Source of the DNA: JAHEGP01 sp963751595
GTDB taxonomy: Bacteria; Pseudomonadota; Gammaproteobacteria; Pseudomonadales; JAHEGP01
Length of the DNA stretch: 64,000 nucleotides
NCBI GenBank assembly: GCA_963751595.1
Contig: CAVVVC010000002.1
Location: 62,001-126,000 of the forward strand
Reading direction: 5' to 3'
The position numbers were made by a program, and so were the translations under genes. The notes under the pieces were generated by a model that had not been told where the DNA came from, did not search any database, and saw only the letters and a list, made by a program, of their open reading frames with translations. Below, in pieces: positions 25,855-35,245 of the stretch; position 1 is the first letter of the stretch; each line of letters opens with the position of its first letter.

Positions 25855-28671
25855 TCAGGTATTAACCACGACCCGAACCGCTTCCAGTCTGAATTCTCCC
25901 CGGGCAATGTGCTGTCGTCCCTGCTCCAGTTGCTGGCGAAAGAAGTCGATTTCTTCCCCGCGAATTGCCGGATTCTGTAGTCTGAGAGCGCTCAGCCTGT
26001 CCACCTCCGCACCCAGGTCGTGGCGCATCCGGGCTTCTGCGGCTTGCAGGACCGCCGGCAACTGTTTCGCCGCGAGTCGCTCGCAGTTGTCAATCATCCG
26101 ATCGAGCTCGCCGCGAATACGGTTGACGACCGCCAGCGCTGTCGTGCGCTTGATGTTCTTGCACAGCGCGTTCAACTGCTGGTGGGACAACACCGTGTTC
26201 AGTTCCTTGCCGTTGGCGTCAACCAGCAGTCTGATCGGGGTCAGGGGCAGGTAACGCGTTAGCTGCAGTTCTGCCGGCGCTGCGCAGCTCACCACAAACC
26301 AGGCCTCCAGCAGCAGCGTGGCCGGGGGTAATCCGGCGACTTCGATGCTGCTCACCGCGGCGTTGCCATGCTGGCCATTGAGCACCATCTCCATCGCTTC
26401 CTGCACCATGGGGTGCTCCCAGCTGAGGAATTCCAGATCCTCGCGGCCAAGGGCCTGCTGGCGGTCGAAAGATACGGTGGTGCCGCCCTCCTTGACCCCG
26501 GGAAAGTGGTCGTAGAGCATGTGATCGGAGGTTCGAAGTACCAGGGCGTTGGGTGCATAAAACTCGTGTTCGACGCCAAACTGGTCGAGCAGGCTTTCCA
26601 TGTAATCCTGCAATGCAACCGCATGCTCTGCTTCCTGGATCAGCTCGATTTGCCGCTGCGCCCGGTTTGGGTCGCAGGAGCTCATTTCCAGCAGAGGGTC
26701 ACGGCCCTGGCGCAGGGCCGCGAGGGTATCCCGGGTGTAGTCGGCGGTCGCCACGATCAATGCGCCCAGATTCTCATCGGGGCGCTGCAGTTGTCGCTGC
26801 AACTCGGGTTCGAATTGCTGGTAGATGGCGTAGCCGGCGGAGCAGCTTTGCTGAAACAGGCCGAGGCCCTCATTCAGCCAGTGGAACAGCACTTCCTGCG
26901 AGGTATCCTGGAGGTAGGGCACATGAATGTCGATGGTCTGCTGCTGCCCGATGCGATCCAGCCTGCCGATGCGCTGCTCGAGCAGGTCGGGGTTGAGGGG
27001 GAGGTCGAAAAGCACCAGGTGATGGGCGAACTGGAAGTTACGGCCCTCGCTCCCGATTTCAGAACACACCAGGGCCTGGGCGCCGTTGTCATCGTCGGCA
27101 AACCAGGCCGCGGCCCGGTCGCGCTCGATAATGCTCAAGCCCTCGTGAAAGGCGGCGCTGCGAATGCCCGAGCGCAGGTGCAACTGGTGCTCGAGTGACA
27201 CCGCAGTGCTGGCGTGGGCGCAGATTATCAGTACTTTCTCGGGGCGCAGCCGACGCAGAAGCTGTTCTATCCAGACCACCCGCGGGTCCTGCTGCAGCCA
27301 GGCCTCGGCGTCGTGGGCGAGCTCTGGATGCAGGCCACTCAACCCCCGGCAGGACTCGACGGCACTGTAAAGGTCCGGGCGCTGCAGTGGACTGGCATGG
27401 AGCTGGCGCTGGGGGAATTCCGGGATGGCGGCGCGGGTGTTGCGAAACATCACGCGGCCGGTGCCATGGCGATCGAGCAGCCGGCGCAGCACGTCATCCA
27501 GCTCTAGCTTGCCGCTGGCAAAGTTATCGGCCTCCGGCAGATAGTCGCCCAGGCGTTCTACCAGGTCGGCCGGCGGCGCCGCCCCGTGCTTTAACAACTC
27601 CTGTAGCAGCAGGTTCAGCTGCTGGTAGTTTTCTTCCTCTCGCTGAAATTCCTCCAACTGGTAAAAACGGGCGGGATCGAGCAGACGCAGGCGCGCGAAA
27701 TGGCTGCCGATGCCAACCTGTTCAGGGGTTGCCGTCAGCAATAGCAGTCCTTTGCTGCGGGCCGCCAGCGCTTCGATGCAGCGATATTGCGGGCTCGGCT
27801 GCTGGGGAGACCACTGCAAATGGTGCGCCTCGTCAACCACCAGCAAGTCCCAGTCGGCCGCCGCGGCCTGCTGCTCAATGACGGTGTCGGAGCACAGCAA
27901 GCCCAGCGCGCAAAGCACCAGTTGCTCGCAGTGAAAGGGGTTTTCGTCGGGCATTTCGTCCTGCAGTGCCCGCAAGCGATCCTCGTCGAAAAGGGCAAAG
28001 CGAAGATTGAAGCGCCGCAGCATCTCTACCAGCCATTGGTGCAGCAGGGGCTCGGGGACGACGACAAGTGCGCGTGAGGCCCGCCCCGTCAGTAGCTGCT
28101 GGTGCAGTATCATGCCGGCTTCGATGGTCTTGCCGAGGCCGACTTCATCGGCAAGCAGAACCCTTGGGGCATAGCGACTGGCTACTTCGCTGGCGATAGA
28201 GACCTGGTGTGGCAACAGGTTGGTGCGCGCCCCCAGCAAGCCCCGTACCGGGGAGGATTGCAGGCGATGGAGGTGCTCGAGAGTGGCGACTCGAAGCTGG
28301 TAAGCAGGGTCCTTGTCGAACTGGCCATTAAGCAGGCGCTGTCGGGGGGTGGTGAACTGGACGAAGCAGTCCAGTTCCAACTCGGTAATGGTGCGTTCTT
28401 TGCCAGCGTTGTCCCGGCAGCGATACAGTACGATGCCGCGGAGTTCCTGCACCGCTTCCACCAGCAATTCAACGCCGTCAACGGTCGCCACGCGATCCCC
28501 CGCTTTATAGATCACGCGGCTCAGTGGAGCGTTATCCCCCGCATAAATGCGTTCTTCTGCCGCAGCCGGGAAGCTGACGGTTACCCGCCGGCCAGCGGCG
28601 TCGTTGACGATGCCAAGCCCAAGCTGTGGCTCCGAGTGACTTATCCAGCGCTGGCCGATAACGAAGTTCAT
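25855..28671 (-). CDS. rapA: RNA polymerase-associated ATPase RapA (HepA)
   Basis: 938 residues (E. coli RapA is 968). The N-terminal Tudor-like domains begin with VIGQRWISHSEPQLGLG. The Swi2/Snf2 ATPase has LADEVGLGKTIEAG and VVDEAHHLQW; the helicase C lobe has LDRIGQQQTIDIHVPY. The C-terminal Spacer/Rpf domains end near LEAVRVVVNT. RapA binds core RNA polymerase and helps recycle it after transcription. The start ATG 28671 is 17 bp after the DUF3820 gene stop codon, suggesting a two-gene operon. Confidence 0.95.
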   Translation of the reverse strand: MNFVIGQRWISHSEPQLGLGIVNDAAGRRVTVSFPAAAEERIYAGDNAPLSRVIYKAGDRVATVDGVELLVEAVQELRGIVLYRCRDNAGKERTITELELDCFVQFTTPRQRLLNGQFDKDPAYQLRVATLEHLHRLQSSPVRGLLGARTNLLPHQVSIASEVASRYAPRVLLADEVGLGKTIEAGMILHQQLLTGRASRALVVVPEPLLHQWLVEMLRRFNLRFALFDEDRLRALQDEMPDENPFHCEQLVLCALGLLCSDTVIEQQAAAADWDLLVVDEAHHLQWSPQQPSPQYRCIEALAARSKGLLLLTATPEQVGIGSHFARLRLLDPARFYQLEEFQREEENYQQLNLLLQELLKHGAAPPADLVERLGDYLPEADNFASGKLELDDVLRRLLDRHGTGRVMFRNTRAAIPEFPQRQLHASPLQRPDLYSAVESCRGLSGLHPELAHDAEAWLQQDPRVVWIEQLLRRLRPEKVLIICAHASTAVSLEHQLHLRSGIRSAAFHEGLSIIERDRAAAWFADDDNGAQALVCSEIGSEGRNFQFAHHLVLFDLPLNPDLLEQRIGRLDRIGQQQTIDIHVPYLQDTSQEVLFHWLNEGLGLFQQSCSAGYAIYQQFEPELQRQLQRPDENLGALIVATADYTRDTLAALRQGRDPLLEMSSCDPNRAQRQIELIQEAEHAVALQDYMESLLDQFGVEHEFYAPNALVLRTSDHMLYDHFPGVKEGGTTVSFDRQQALGREDLEFLSWEHPMVQEAMEMVLNGQHGNAAVSSIEVAGLPPATLLLEAWFVVSCAAPAELQLTRYLPLTPIRLLVDANGKELNTVLSHQQLNALCKNIKRTTALAVVNRIRGELDRMIDNCERLAAKQLPAVLQAAEARMRHDLGAEVDRLSALRLQNPAIRGEEIDFFRQQLEQGRQHIARGEFRLEAVRVVVNT

Positions 28672-28688
28672 GGGCCTATCTCTTTTTG

Positions 28689-28934
28689 TTATTGGGACGA
28701 ACTCTTGGCTGCTTTTGCCGACTCGGTCCGCAGCGGTTCGATGATGGGTTCAAGGCCATTGATCTTGATTTCCAGGCTCAAGCCCATCAGCCTGCCGAGT
28801 GTGCCGTCGGGAAAGCCCTTGTGTGCAAACCACAGCAGATATTCCTCCGGGAGGTCGATCAGCGGCTTGCCCTGGTATTTGCCGAAGGGCATTTCCATGT
28901 TGGCTAGCTTGATCAGATCCTGTTTGTCGAACAT
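28689..28934 (-). CDS. DUF3820 family protein
   Basis: 81 residues. The sequence MFDKQDLIKLANMEMPFGKY, then GKPLIDLPEEYLLWF, is the hallmark of DUF3820, a putative quorum-sensing-regulated or exonuclease-like small protein family of unknown function. ATG 28934 is the family start; the 13-codon extension upstream is not conserved. It is encoded 17 bp before rapA on the same strand. Confidence 0.85.
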   Translation of the reverse strand: MFDKQDLIKLANMEMPFGKYQGKPLIDLPEEYLLWFAHKGFPDGTLGRLMGLSLEIKINGLEPIIEPLRTESAKAAKSSSQ

Positions 28935-29023
28935 GGTGCCGGGTCCTCTGGTGAAGCCGCGCAGGATTTGCAATGCAACGCTGCGCCAGACCGTACCTTG
29001 GCAGCATTTTATAGTGCCGATCG

Positions 29024-29431
29024 CTATTCGTCGCGAATTTTTCCCCGCAGTTGCTTGATCTGGCCGCGTCGGGTTTTGCTGTCGACGCGCCGCTTGCGGG
29101 CGTTTTTGCCGGGGCGAGTGGCCTTGCGGGGTGCCTTCTGGGCCAGCGCGCGCCCGACTAAATCCTGCAATTTCTGCAGTGCGTCTGCGCGGTTTTTTTC
29201 CTGGCTTCGAAAACGTCGTGCCTTGATCACGATGACCCCGTCACTGCTGATGCGCTGGTCGCTGAACTGGAGGAGGCGTGCTTTACTGTCGTCGGGCAGG
29301 GAGCTGGCGCGGATGTCGAAACGCAGGTGCACCGCAGTGGACACTTTATTGACGTTCTGGCCGCCGGGACCGCTCGCCCGTATGGCGCTGAACTGCAGCT
29401 CGTCTTCAGGAATGGTGACCTGGTCTGGCAC
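29024..29431 (-). CDS. arfB: Alternative ribosome-rescue factor ArfB (YaeJ, peptidyl-tRNA hydrolase)
   Basis: 135 residues. The catalytic GGQ motif is in SGPGGQNVNKVST, and the basic C-terminal tail (KATRPGKNARKRRVDSKTRRGQ..) is what lets ArfB enter the empty mRNA channel of stalled ribosomes. E. coli ArfB is 140 residues. The start is GTG 29431 with a GAGGA about 10 nt upstream. It releases nascent peptides from non-stop ribosomes without tmRNA. Confidence 0.94.
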   Translation of the reverse strand: MPDQVTIPEDELQFSAIRASGPGGQNVNKVSTAVHLRFDIRASSLPDDSKARLLQFSDQRISSDGVIVIKARRFRSQEKNRADALQKLQDLVGRALAQKAPRKATRPGKNARKRRVDSKTRRGQIKQLRGKIRDE

Positions 29432-29580
29432 TTTGGATTGATCCTCGTGCGGGCAGTAGGAAGGCCTGTGGCCTGGGCTGGTCGTATCATAACAAATCGC
29501 TTGATCGCTGGTCGGGGTCGTCGGCTCAGGCGTCAGCGCGGTTTTAAAGCGCCCGTACCCGAAAACAATTGAGCTTGCTA

Positions 29581-29609
29581 TTGACCGAAGGGTGGCTCGT
29601 CCCTATAAT
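29581..29609 (+). promoter_or_regulatory. Sigma-70 promoter of the initiator tRNA / nusA operon
   Basis: TTGACC (29581-29586) and TATAAT (29604-29609) with an ideal 17-bp spacer. The region after the -10 is pyrimidine- and GC-rich (TTGCCCTCCC), like the discriminators of stringently controlled stable-RNA promoters. Transcription would begin near 29616, about 52 nt before the tRNA. Confidence 0.85.
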
Positions 29610-29667
29610 TTGCCCTCCCTGATCAGGACCGGCTCAAAAAGCGGTGCAAAACCAGGAGAAGCTTTGA

Positions 29668-29744
<77 letters not shown>

Positions 29745-29749
29745 ATACA

Positions 29750-29772
29750 GCAGGTAGGCAAAGCCTACCTGC
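29750..29772 (+). other. Hairpin immediately downstream of the initiator tRNA
   Basis: Perfect 10-bp stem GCAGGTAGGC / GCCTACCTGC with an AAA loop, starting 5 nt after the CCA end. There is no T-run, so it is more likely a processing or stability element for the tRNA precursor than a terminator. Confidence 0.6.
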
Positions 29773-29800
29773 CGAGTGTGGAGCCGCATACTCGTACTTA

Positions 29801-29827
29801 AAAGCCCCTCCTCCAAGGGGCTTTTTT
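29801..29827 (+). terminator. Intrinsic terminator/attenuator between tRNA-fMet and rimP
   Basis: Stem AAAGCCCCT / AGGGGCTTT (29801-29809 and 29816-29824) followed by T residues to 29827. It separates the stable RNA from the mRNA part of the operon. Read-through or a further promoter must supply rimP-nusA. Confidence 0.88.
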
Positions 29828-29904
29828 GTTTGCGGGAGTTGGCGGGACTGAGTGGGCCATGGGCCCTTTTTTATTGCTTGCGTGAATGCAAGCCGGTGAC
29901 GTCA

Positions 29905-30372
29905 GTGGCCAAAAGTGAGCAGTTACAGGCGCTTATCGAGCCCGCAGTAAGGGCCGTGGGCTTTGAGTTGTGGGGCATCGAGTACCAGGCCGGGGGTCGG
30001 ACCGCACTGCTGCGGGTATTCATCGACGGTCCGGAGGGCGTCAGCGTTGAAGACTGCGCCAGGGTGAGCCGACAGGTCAGCAGTGTGCTGGACGTAAACG
30101 ATCCGATCCGCGGGGAATTTACGCTCGAAGTGTCGTCCCCCGGGCTGGAAAGGAATTTGTACACCCCGGAGCAGTACCGACAGTACACCGGTTACCCGGT
30201 CAAGCTGCGTTTGCGGTTTCCCTTCGAAGGGCAGCGTCGCTTCAGCGGAGTGCTGGGAGGGGTAGCGGATGGTGAGGTGTCACTGATTGTAGGGGAAGAG
30301 GAATATCTGTTGCCGTTCGAGAGTATTGAGCGTGCAAATATCGCCGGCGAGCCGGCGCAGGGCAAGGCTTGA
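29905..30372 (+). CDS. rimP: Ribosome maturation factor RimP
   Basis: About 155 residues. AKSEQLQALIEPAVRAVGFELWGIEY opens the RimP N-terminal domain; DCARVSRQVSSVLDV and EVSSPGLERNL are the signature motifs, followed by the C-terminal SH3-like domain. RimP assists 30S subunit maturation. GTG 29905 is favoured, with GGTGA 5 nt upstream; GTG 29896 is possible. Frames reaching back to 29776 run through the terminator and are rejected. Followed by nusA after 48 bp. Confidence 0.93.
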   Translation: MAKSEQLQALIEPAVRAVGFELWGIEYQAGGRTALLRVFIDGPEGVSVEDCARVSRQVSSVLDVNDPIRGEFTLEVSSPGLERNLYTPEQYRQYTGYPVKLRLRFPFEGQRRFSGVLGGVADGEVSLIVGEEEYLLPFESIERANIAGEPAQGKA

Positions 30373-30420
30373 CAAGCATGCGCTGGAGCATGCGCTGGAG
30401 ACAATGGGTCGGAGCTTACT

Positions 30421-31914
30421 ATGGGTAAGGAAATTCTGCTGGTCGCGGAAGCGGTTTCGAATGAAAAAGGCGTTGCCGAATCGGTGATTTTCGAAGCGCT
30501 GGAGGCGGCGCTGGCAATGGCGGCGAAGAAGCGCTACGAAGAAGATGCGGATATGCGGGTTGCGATAGACCGCGAGACCGGCGATTACAAAACCTGGCGA
30601 TGCTGGGAAGTTGTCGACGACGACACCCTGGCTCTGCTGGGCACCCAGTTTACGCTGGAGGAGGCGCACGAAAAGGATCCCAACCTCAAGCCCGGGGATA
30701 TCTACGAAGAGCAGGTCGAAAATGTCGAGTTTGGGCGGATCGCTGCCCAGACTGCCAAGCAGGTCATCGTCCACAAGGTGCGCGAGGCTGAGCGGGCAAA
30801 GGTGGTGGAAGAGTATCGCAACAAGGTCGGCCAGTTACTGAGTGGGACGGTAAAGCGAGTGACCCGGGACAACATCATTGTTGATCTGGGGGGTAATGCA
30901 GAGGCACTGATGCCCCGGGAAGAAACTGTGGGTCGGGAAGTCTACCGGGTCAACGACCGGGTGCGGGCCATCCTCATGGAGATCAATCCGGAAGCCCGGG
31001 GGCCGCAACTACTGCTGAGCCGTGCCTGTAACGAAATTCTCATCGAGCTGTTTCGTATCGAGGTGCCGGAAATTGCCGAGCAAATCATCGAGATTCGCGC
31101 CGCCGCCAGAGACGCTGGATCCCGCGCCAAGATCGCCGTAAAAACCAATGACGGCCGCATCGATCCTGTCGGCGCCTGCGTTGGCATGGGGGGCTCCCGG
31201 GTACAGGCGGTGTCCAACGAGCTCAACAATGAGCGCGTCGATATCATCGTGTGGGATGACAATCCTGCCCAGTTGGTCATCAACGCGATGGCACCGGCCG
31301 AGGTGGAGTCGATTGTGGTCGATGAGGATTCCCGCACCATGGATGTCGCGGTGGCGGAGGACAACCTCGCCCAGGCTATCGGGCGCAGCGGCCAGAACGT
31401 CAGGCTCGCCAGCGAACTGACCGGCTGGGCTATCAATGTCATGAGCGTCGAGGCGGCGGCCGCCAAGCTGGAGCAGGAATCCGGTGAAATCGTCGAGACC
31501 TTCATGGAGGCACTGGATGTGGATGAAGATGTAGCGCTGATCCTGGCCGAGGAGGGTTTCACCTCGGTAGAGGAGGTGGCCTATGTTCCACTTGGGGAAT
31601 TGCTGCAGATAGAAGCGTTTGATGAAGACATCGCAGAAGAACTGCGGGCACGGGCAAAGGATGCCCTGTTGACCCAGGCCATCGCCAGCGAAGAGAAACT
31701 CGAGGCCGCCGAGCCCGCCGAAGACCTGCTGACGATGGAAGGCATGGACAGGCACCTGGCCTTTGTATTGGCAAGCCGCGGCATTGTCACCATGGAAGAC
31801 CTCGCCGAGCAATCAGTCGAAGAATTGCTGGAGGTCGAGAGCATGGATGAAGAACGCGCCGCACAATTAATTATGACCGCTCGCGCTCCCTGGTTCGAGG
31901 AACAGGGAGAGTAG
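30421..31914 (+). CDS. nusA: Transcription termination/antitermination factor NusA
   Basis: 497 residues with the full gammaproteobacterial layout: N-terminal RNA-polymerase-binding domain, S1 domain around GQLLSGTVKRVTRDNIIVDLGG, KH1/KH2 domains (ARDAGSRAKIAV; GACVGMGGSRVQAV; AIGRSGQNVRLASELTG) and two C-terminal acidic repeats (LILAEEGFTSVEEVAYV; LASRGIVTMEDLAEQ). NusA modulates pausing, termination and rRNA antitermination. ATG 30421. Confidence 0.97.
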   Translation: MGKEILLVAEAVSNEKGVAESVIFEALEAALAMAAKKRYEEDADMRVAIDRETGDYKTWRCWEVVDDDTLALLGTQFTLEEAHEKDPNLKPGDIYEEQVENVEFGRIAAQTAKQVIVHKVREAERAKVVEEYRNKVGQLLSGTVKRVTRDNIIVDLGGNAEALMPREETVGREVYRVNDRVRAILMEINPEARGPQLLLSRACNEILIELFRIEVPEIAEQIIEIRAAARDAGSRAKIAVKTNDGRIDPVGACVGMGGSRVQAVSNELNNERVDIIVWDDNPAQLVINAMAPAEVESIVVDEDSRTMDVAVAEDNLAQAIGRSGQNVRLASELTGWAINVMSVEAAAAKLEQESGEIVETFMEALDVDEDVALILAEEGFTSVEEVAYVPLGELLQIEAFDEDIAEELRARAKDALLTQAIASEEKLEAAEPAEDLLTMEGMDRHLAFVLASRGIVTMEDLAEQSVEELLEVESMDEERAAQLIMTARAPWFEEQGE

Positions 31915-31948
31915 TTTGTAACCAGCGACGGGATACAGGAGATATTGC

Positions 31949-34810
31949 ATGTCAGATGTGACTGTAACAGAACTGGCCGATGTAGTTGGCACCCCGGTGG
32001 AGCGTCTGCTCAAGCAGATGCGTGAGGCCGGATTGAGCCATGGCAGTCCTGAACAGGTTGTATCGGAAGAGGACAAGAAGGTTCTACTGGCGCATCTCAG
32101 GAATAGTCACGGGGATACGTCAGCTTCCGGCAGCCCCAAGCGGATTACGCTGAAGCGTAAAACCATCAGTACCCTCAGGTCACCCAAATCCCAGGGTAAG
32201 AAGGCGGTAAGCGTAGAGGTTCGGAAGAAGCGCACCTATATCAAGCGTGATCCGGCGGAATTGGCGGCGCAGGCTGAACGCGAGGCAGAGGAAGCGGCAA
32301 ATCTTGCGGCTGACGCTGCGGTGGAATCCGCCGAGATTTTACCAGAGGCGCCAGCAGAGGTTGATGCCGCGGCTGAAGTTGAGCCCGAGGCGCCCGTCAC
32401 AGCGCCCGCCCCCGAGCCTGAAGAACCTGTTGTTGCAGAAGCACCGGTGGTGACAGAAGAGCCCGCAGAACCTTCAGAGCCCGCCGAGCCCGCAGAACTT
32501 GCGGAGCCCCTGACAGAGGCGGCGGCAGAGCCCGCTGTCCCTGCCGATGATGATGAAATGGTCCTCGCGCCCGAGGAGAGCACCGAGGACGTGTTTGATC
32601 CTGAAACTGCTCGCCGGGCTGCGGCCGAACGGCGCCAGCGCCAGGCGGACGAGGAGCGGCAGCAGCGGGAGCGCATGCTGGAGGAGAAAAAGCAGCGGGA
32701 AGAACAGGAAAAGCTGGAGCAGGAGCGGCGCAGGCAGCGCACAGCAGCACCGGCGTCGGTTGCGGATGTCGAGGTGGCAACTGCCGCCGACACCGCGAAG
32801 AAGCCGTTGGGCAAGAAGAAAAAACAGAAGTCCCTGGGACTGGACGACGAGCAGCGTCCGCGCAGAAGTGGTGGCATCAAACGTCGTGACGACGGCTTGG
32901 CGCGTTCCAAGAGTCATGCTGCCCATGTTGAATTGCTGGACGAGTACGAAGAGGAAGGCGATGGCCTGCACCCCAGGGGCGGGCGTCGCAAGAACAAGAA
33001 AGCGGTTCATCCGGAGCACGCTAAACACGGCTTTGAAAAGCCCGTCGAGAAAAAAATGCACACTGTAGAGATCCCCGAAGCCATCACCGTCGGTGAGTTG
33101 GCTCAGCGCATGGCGGTCAAAGCCAGTGTTGTTATCAAGGTGTTGATGGGCATGGGAACCATGGCCTCGATCAATCAACCCCTGGACCAGGATACTGCCA
33201 CCCTGGTGGTTGAAGAGCTGGGCCATACCGCTCGCCCGGTGAGCGCCAATGCGATGGAGGAAAGCCTGGAAGAGAGCCTCGAGCACACCGGCGGCACGCT
33301 GGCGACTCGTGCGCCGGTGGTGACCGTGATGGGGCACGTCGACCATGGCAAGACTTCGTTGCTGGATTACATACGTAAAGCCAAGGTGGCCTCCGGAGAG
33401 GCTGGCGGCATTACCCAGCATATCGGTGCTTATCACGTTGAAACCGAACGCGGGATGGTCACTTTCCTTGATACTCCTGGCCATGCGGCGTTCACCGCAA
33501 TGCGGGCAAGGGGCGCAAAGAGCACCGATCTCGTGATATTGGTGGTGGCCGCGGATGACGGTGTTATGCCGCAAACCGTCGAGGCGATTCAACACGCCCG
33601 CGCAGCCGATGTGCCGTTGATTGTTGCGATCAACAAAATGGACAAGGAAGGCGCAGACGTCGATCGGGTCAAGAACGAACTGTCCGCCAAGGGTGTCATT
33701 CCAGAGGACTGGGGTGGCGACACCCAGTTTGTAGAAGTGTCGGCGCACACGGGTCAGGGTATCGATGAACTGTTGGATGCGATTCTGCTGCAGGCCGAGA
33801 TTCTCGAGCTCAAAGCCGCTGCCGACATACCGGCCAAGGGTATCGTGATCGAGTCCAGGCTGGATAAGGGCCGCGGCCCGGTGGCCTCGGTGTTGGTACA
33901 AAGTGGCACCCTGCGAGCGGGCGATGTTGTGCTGGCCGGGGTGCAGTACGGCCGCATCAGGGCCATGCTCGATGAAAACGGCAAGTCTGTGGATACCGCG
34001 ACGCCCTCGATTCCGGTGCAGATCCTGGGCCTTGATGGTACCCCGGAAGCCGGCGAAGACTTCGTGGTGCTGGAAAACGAAAAGCGCGCCCGTGACGTCG
34101 CTGCCTACCGTTATACGCGGCAGCGGGAGGCACGAATGGCTCGCCAGCAGGCCGCCAAGCTCGACAGCATGTTTAGCGACATGACTGCCGGTGAGAGGAA
34201 AGTGCTGAACGTGGTGGTCAAGGCCGATGTTCGTGGCTCACTGGAGGCGATCGTAGCGGCGCTTGCTGAGGTCGGTAATGAAGAGGTTCAGGTCAACGTT
34301 GTGTCAGAGGGCGTCGGCGGGATCGCGGAAACAGACATCAACCTGGCGATCACCTCCAGGGCGGTTGTGTTCGGCTTCAATGTCCGGGCCGATGGCGCCG
34401 CGCGCAAGTTGGTCGAAGCCGAGGCAGTCGACCTGCGCTACTACAGCGTGATTTACGACCTGATAGACGACGTCAAGCATGCGCTGACCGGAATGCTGGC
34501 GCCTGAAATGCGCGAGGAAATAGTTGGTATTGCCGAGGTGCGTGACGTATTCAGCTCACCCAAGTTCGGTCAGGTGGCGGGCTGTATGGTGACCGAGGGC
34601 ACCGTCTACCGCAACAAGCCTATCCGCGTGTTGCGGGACGACGTGGTCATTTACGAGGGTGAGCTCGAATCATTGCGGCGCTTTAAAGACGACGTCAACG
34701 AGGTTCGCTCGGGCTCTGAATGTGGTATCGGGGTCAAGAACTACAATGACGTGCGCCCGGGCGACCAGATAGAAGTATTCGATACCCATGAAGTGGCTCG
34801 CACGCTCTAG
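31949..34810 (+). CDS. infB: Translation initiation factor IF-2
   Basis: 953 residues. An N-terminal IF2-N domain (TVTELADVVGTPVERLLKQM) is followed by a long acidic Glu/Pro/Ala-rich linker and a basic Arg/Gln/Glu coiled stretch (about residues 110-260). A second IF2-N-like module (ITVGELAQRMAVKASVVIK) leads into the GTPase domain with G1 VMGHVDHGKTS, G3 DTPGHAAF and G4 NKMD, then domains II-IV. IF-2 delivers fMet-tRNA to the 30S P site. Internal in-frame starts for shorter isoforms are possible but were not assessed. Confidence 0.97.
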   Translation: MSDVTVTELADVVGTPVERLLKQMREAGLSHGSPEQVVSEEDKKVLLAHLRNSHGDTSASGSPKRITLKRKTISTLRSPKSQGKKAVSVEVRKKRTYIKRDPAELAAQAEREAEEAANLAADAAVESAEILPEAPAEVDAAAEVEPEAPVTAPAPEPEEPVVAEAPVVTEEPAEPSEPAEPAELAEPLTEAAAEPAVPADDDEMVLAPEESTEDVFDPETARRAAAERRQRQADEERQQRERMLEEKKQREEQEKLEQERRRQRTAAPASVADVEVATAADTAKKPLGKKKKQKSLGLDDEQRPRRSGGIKRRDDGLARSKSHAAHVELLDEYEEEGDGLHPRGGRRKNKKAVHPEHAKHGFEKPVEKKMHTVEIPEAITVGELAQRMAVKASVVIKVLMGMGTMASINQPLDQDTATLVVEELGHTARPVSANAMEESLEESLEHTGGTLATRAPVVTVMGHVDHGKTSLLDYIRKAKVASGEAGGITQHIGAYHVETERGMVTFLDTPGHAAFTAMRARGAKSTDLVILVVAADDGVMPQTVEAIQHARAADVPLIVAINKMDKEGADVDRVKNELSAKGVIPEDWGGDTQFVEVSAHTGQGIDELLDAILLQAEILELKAAADIPAKGIVIESRLDKGRGPVASVLVQSGTLRAGDVVLAGVQYGRIRAMLDENGKSVDTATPSIPVQILGLDGTPEAGEDFVVLENEKRARDVAAYRYTRQREARMARQQAAKLDSMFSDMTAGERKVLNVVVKADVRGSLEAIVAALAEVGNEEVQVNVVSEGVGGIAETDINLAITSRAVVFGFNVRADGAARKLVEAEAVDLRYYSVIYDLIDDVKHALTGMLAPEMREEIVGIAEVRDVFSSPKFGQVAGCMVTEGTVYRNKPIRVLRDDVVIYEGELESLRRFKDDVNEVRSGSECGIGVKNYNDVRPGDQIEVFDTHEVARTL

Positions 34811-34842
34811 CGGCGCGCTGGCCGGGGACAGGTGGTTCGCTT

Positions 34843-35244
34843 ATGCCCAAAGACTATAGTCGTCAACAGCGGGTCGCCGATGCGCTGCGTCGGGATATCG
34901 CATCGTTCATCCAGCGCGAGATGCGCGATCCCCGGGTGGGGATGGTGATGGTGAACGAGGTCGAGGTCAGCCGCGACCTTGCACATGCCCGGGTTTTTGT
35001 AACCGTCATGGGTAAGGACGATGCGGAGCAGGCGCGGGAGGCCCTCGAGGTGCTCAACGATGCCGCCGGTTTCCTGCGCAGTCAGTTGGCACGGTCGAGC
35101 ACGATGCGCACGACACCGCGCCTGAATTTCGTGTTTGACAGCAGCGTGCTTCGGGGCCAGCAGTTGTCCAGCCTGATCGATCAGGCGGTGGCGACCGACG
35201 AGGCAATGCAGCGGGAAGACGATCCCGAAGGACAGGGGAGCTAA
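34843..35244 (+). CDS. rbfA: 30S ribosome-binding factor RbfA
   Basis: 133 residues with the KH-like RbfA fold: QRVADALRRDIASFIQREMRDPRVG, then VEVSRDLAHARVFVTV and LARSSTMRTTPRLNFVFDSS. RbfA helps mature the 16S rRNA 5' end and is cold-responsive in E. coli. ATG 34843 lies 32 bp after infB; only 1 bp separates the stop codon from the truB start, so the two are translationally linked. Confidence 0.96.
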   Translation: MPKDYSRQQRVADALRRDIASFIQREMRDPRVGMVMVNEVEVSRDLAHARVFVTVMGKDDAEQAREALEVLNDAAGFLRSQLARSSTMRTTPRLNFVFDSSVLRGQQLSSLIDQAVATDEAMQREDDPEGQGS

Positions 35245-35245
35245 A

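Noticed and set aside
29776..29904. N-terminal extension of rimP
   Set aside because: The extension runs through the tRNA terminator hairpin and has no homology to RimP; GTG 29905 is preferred.
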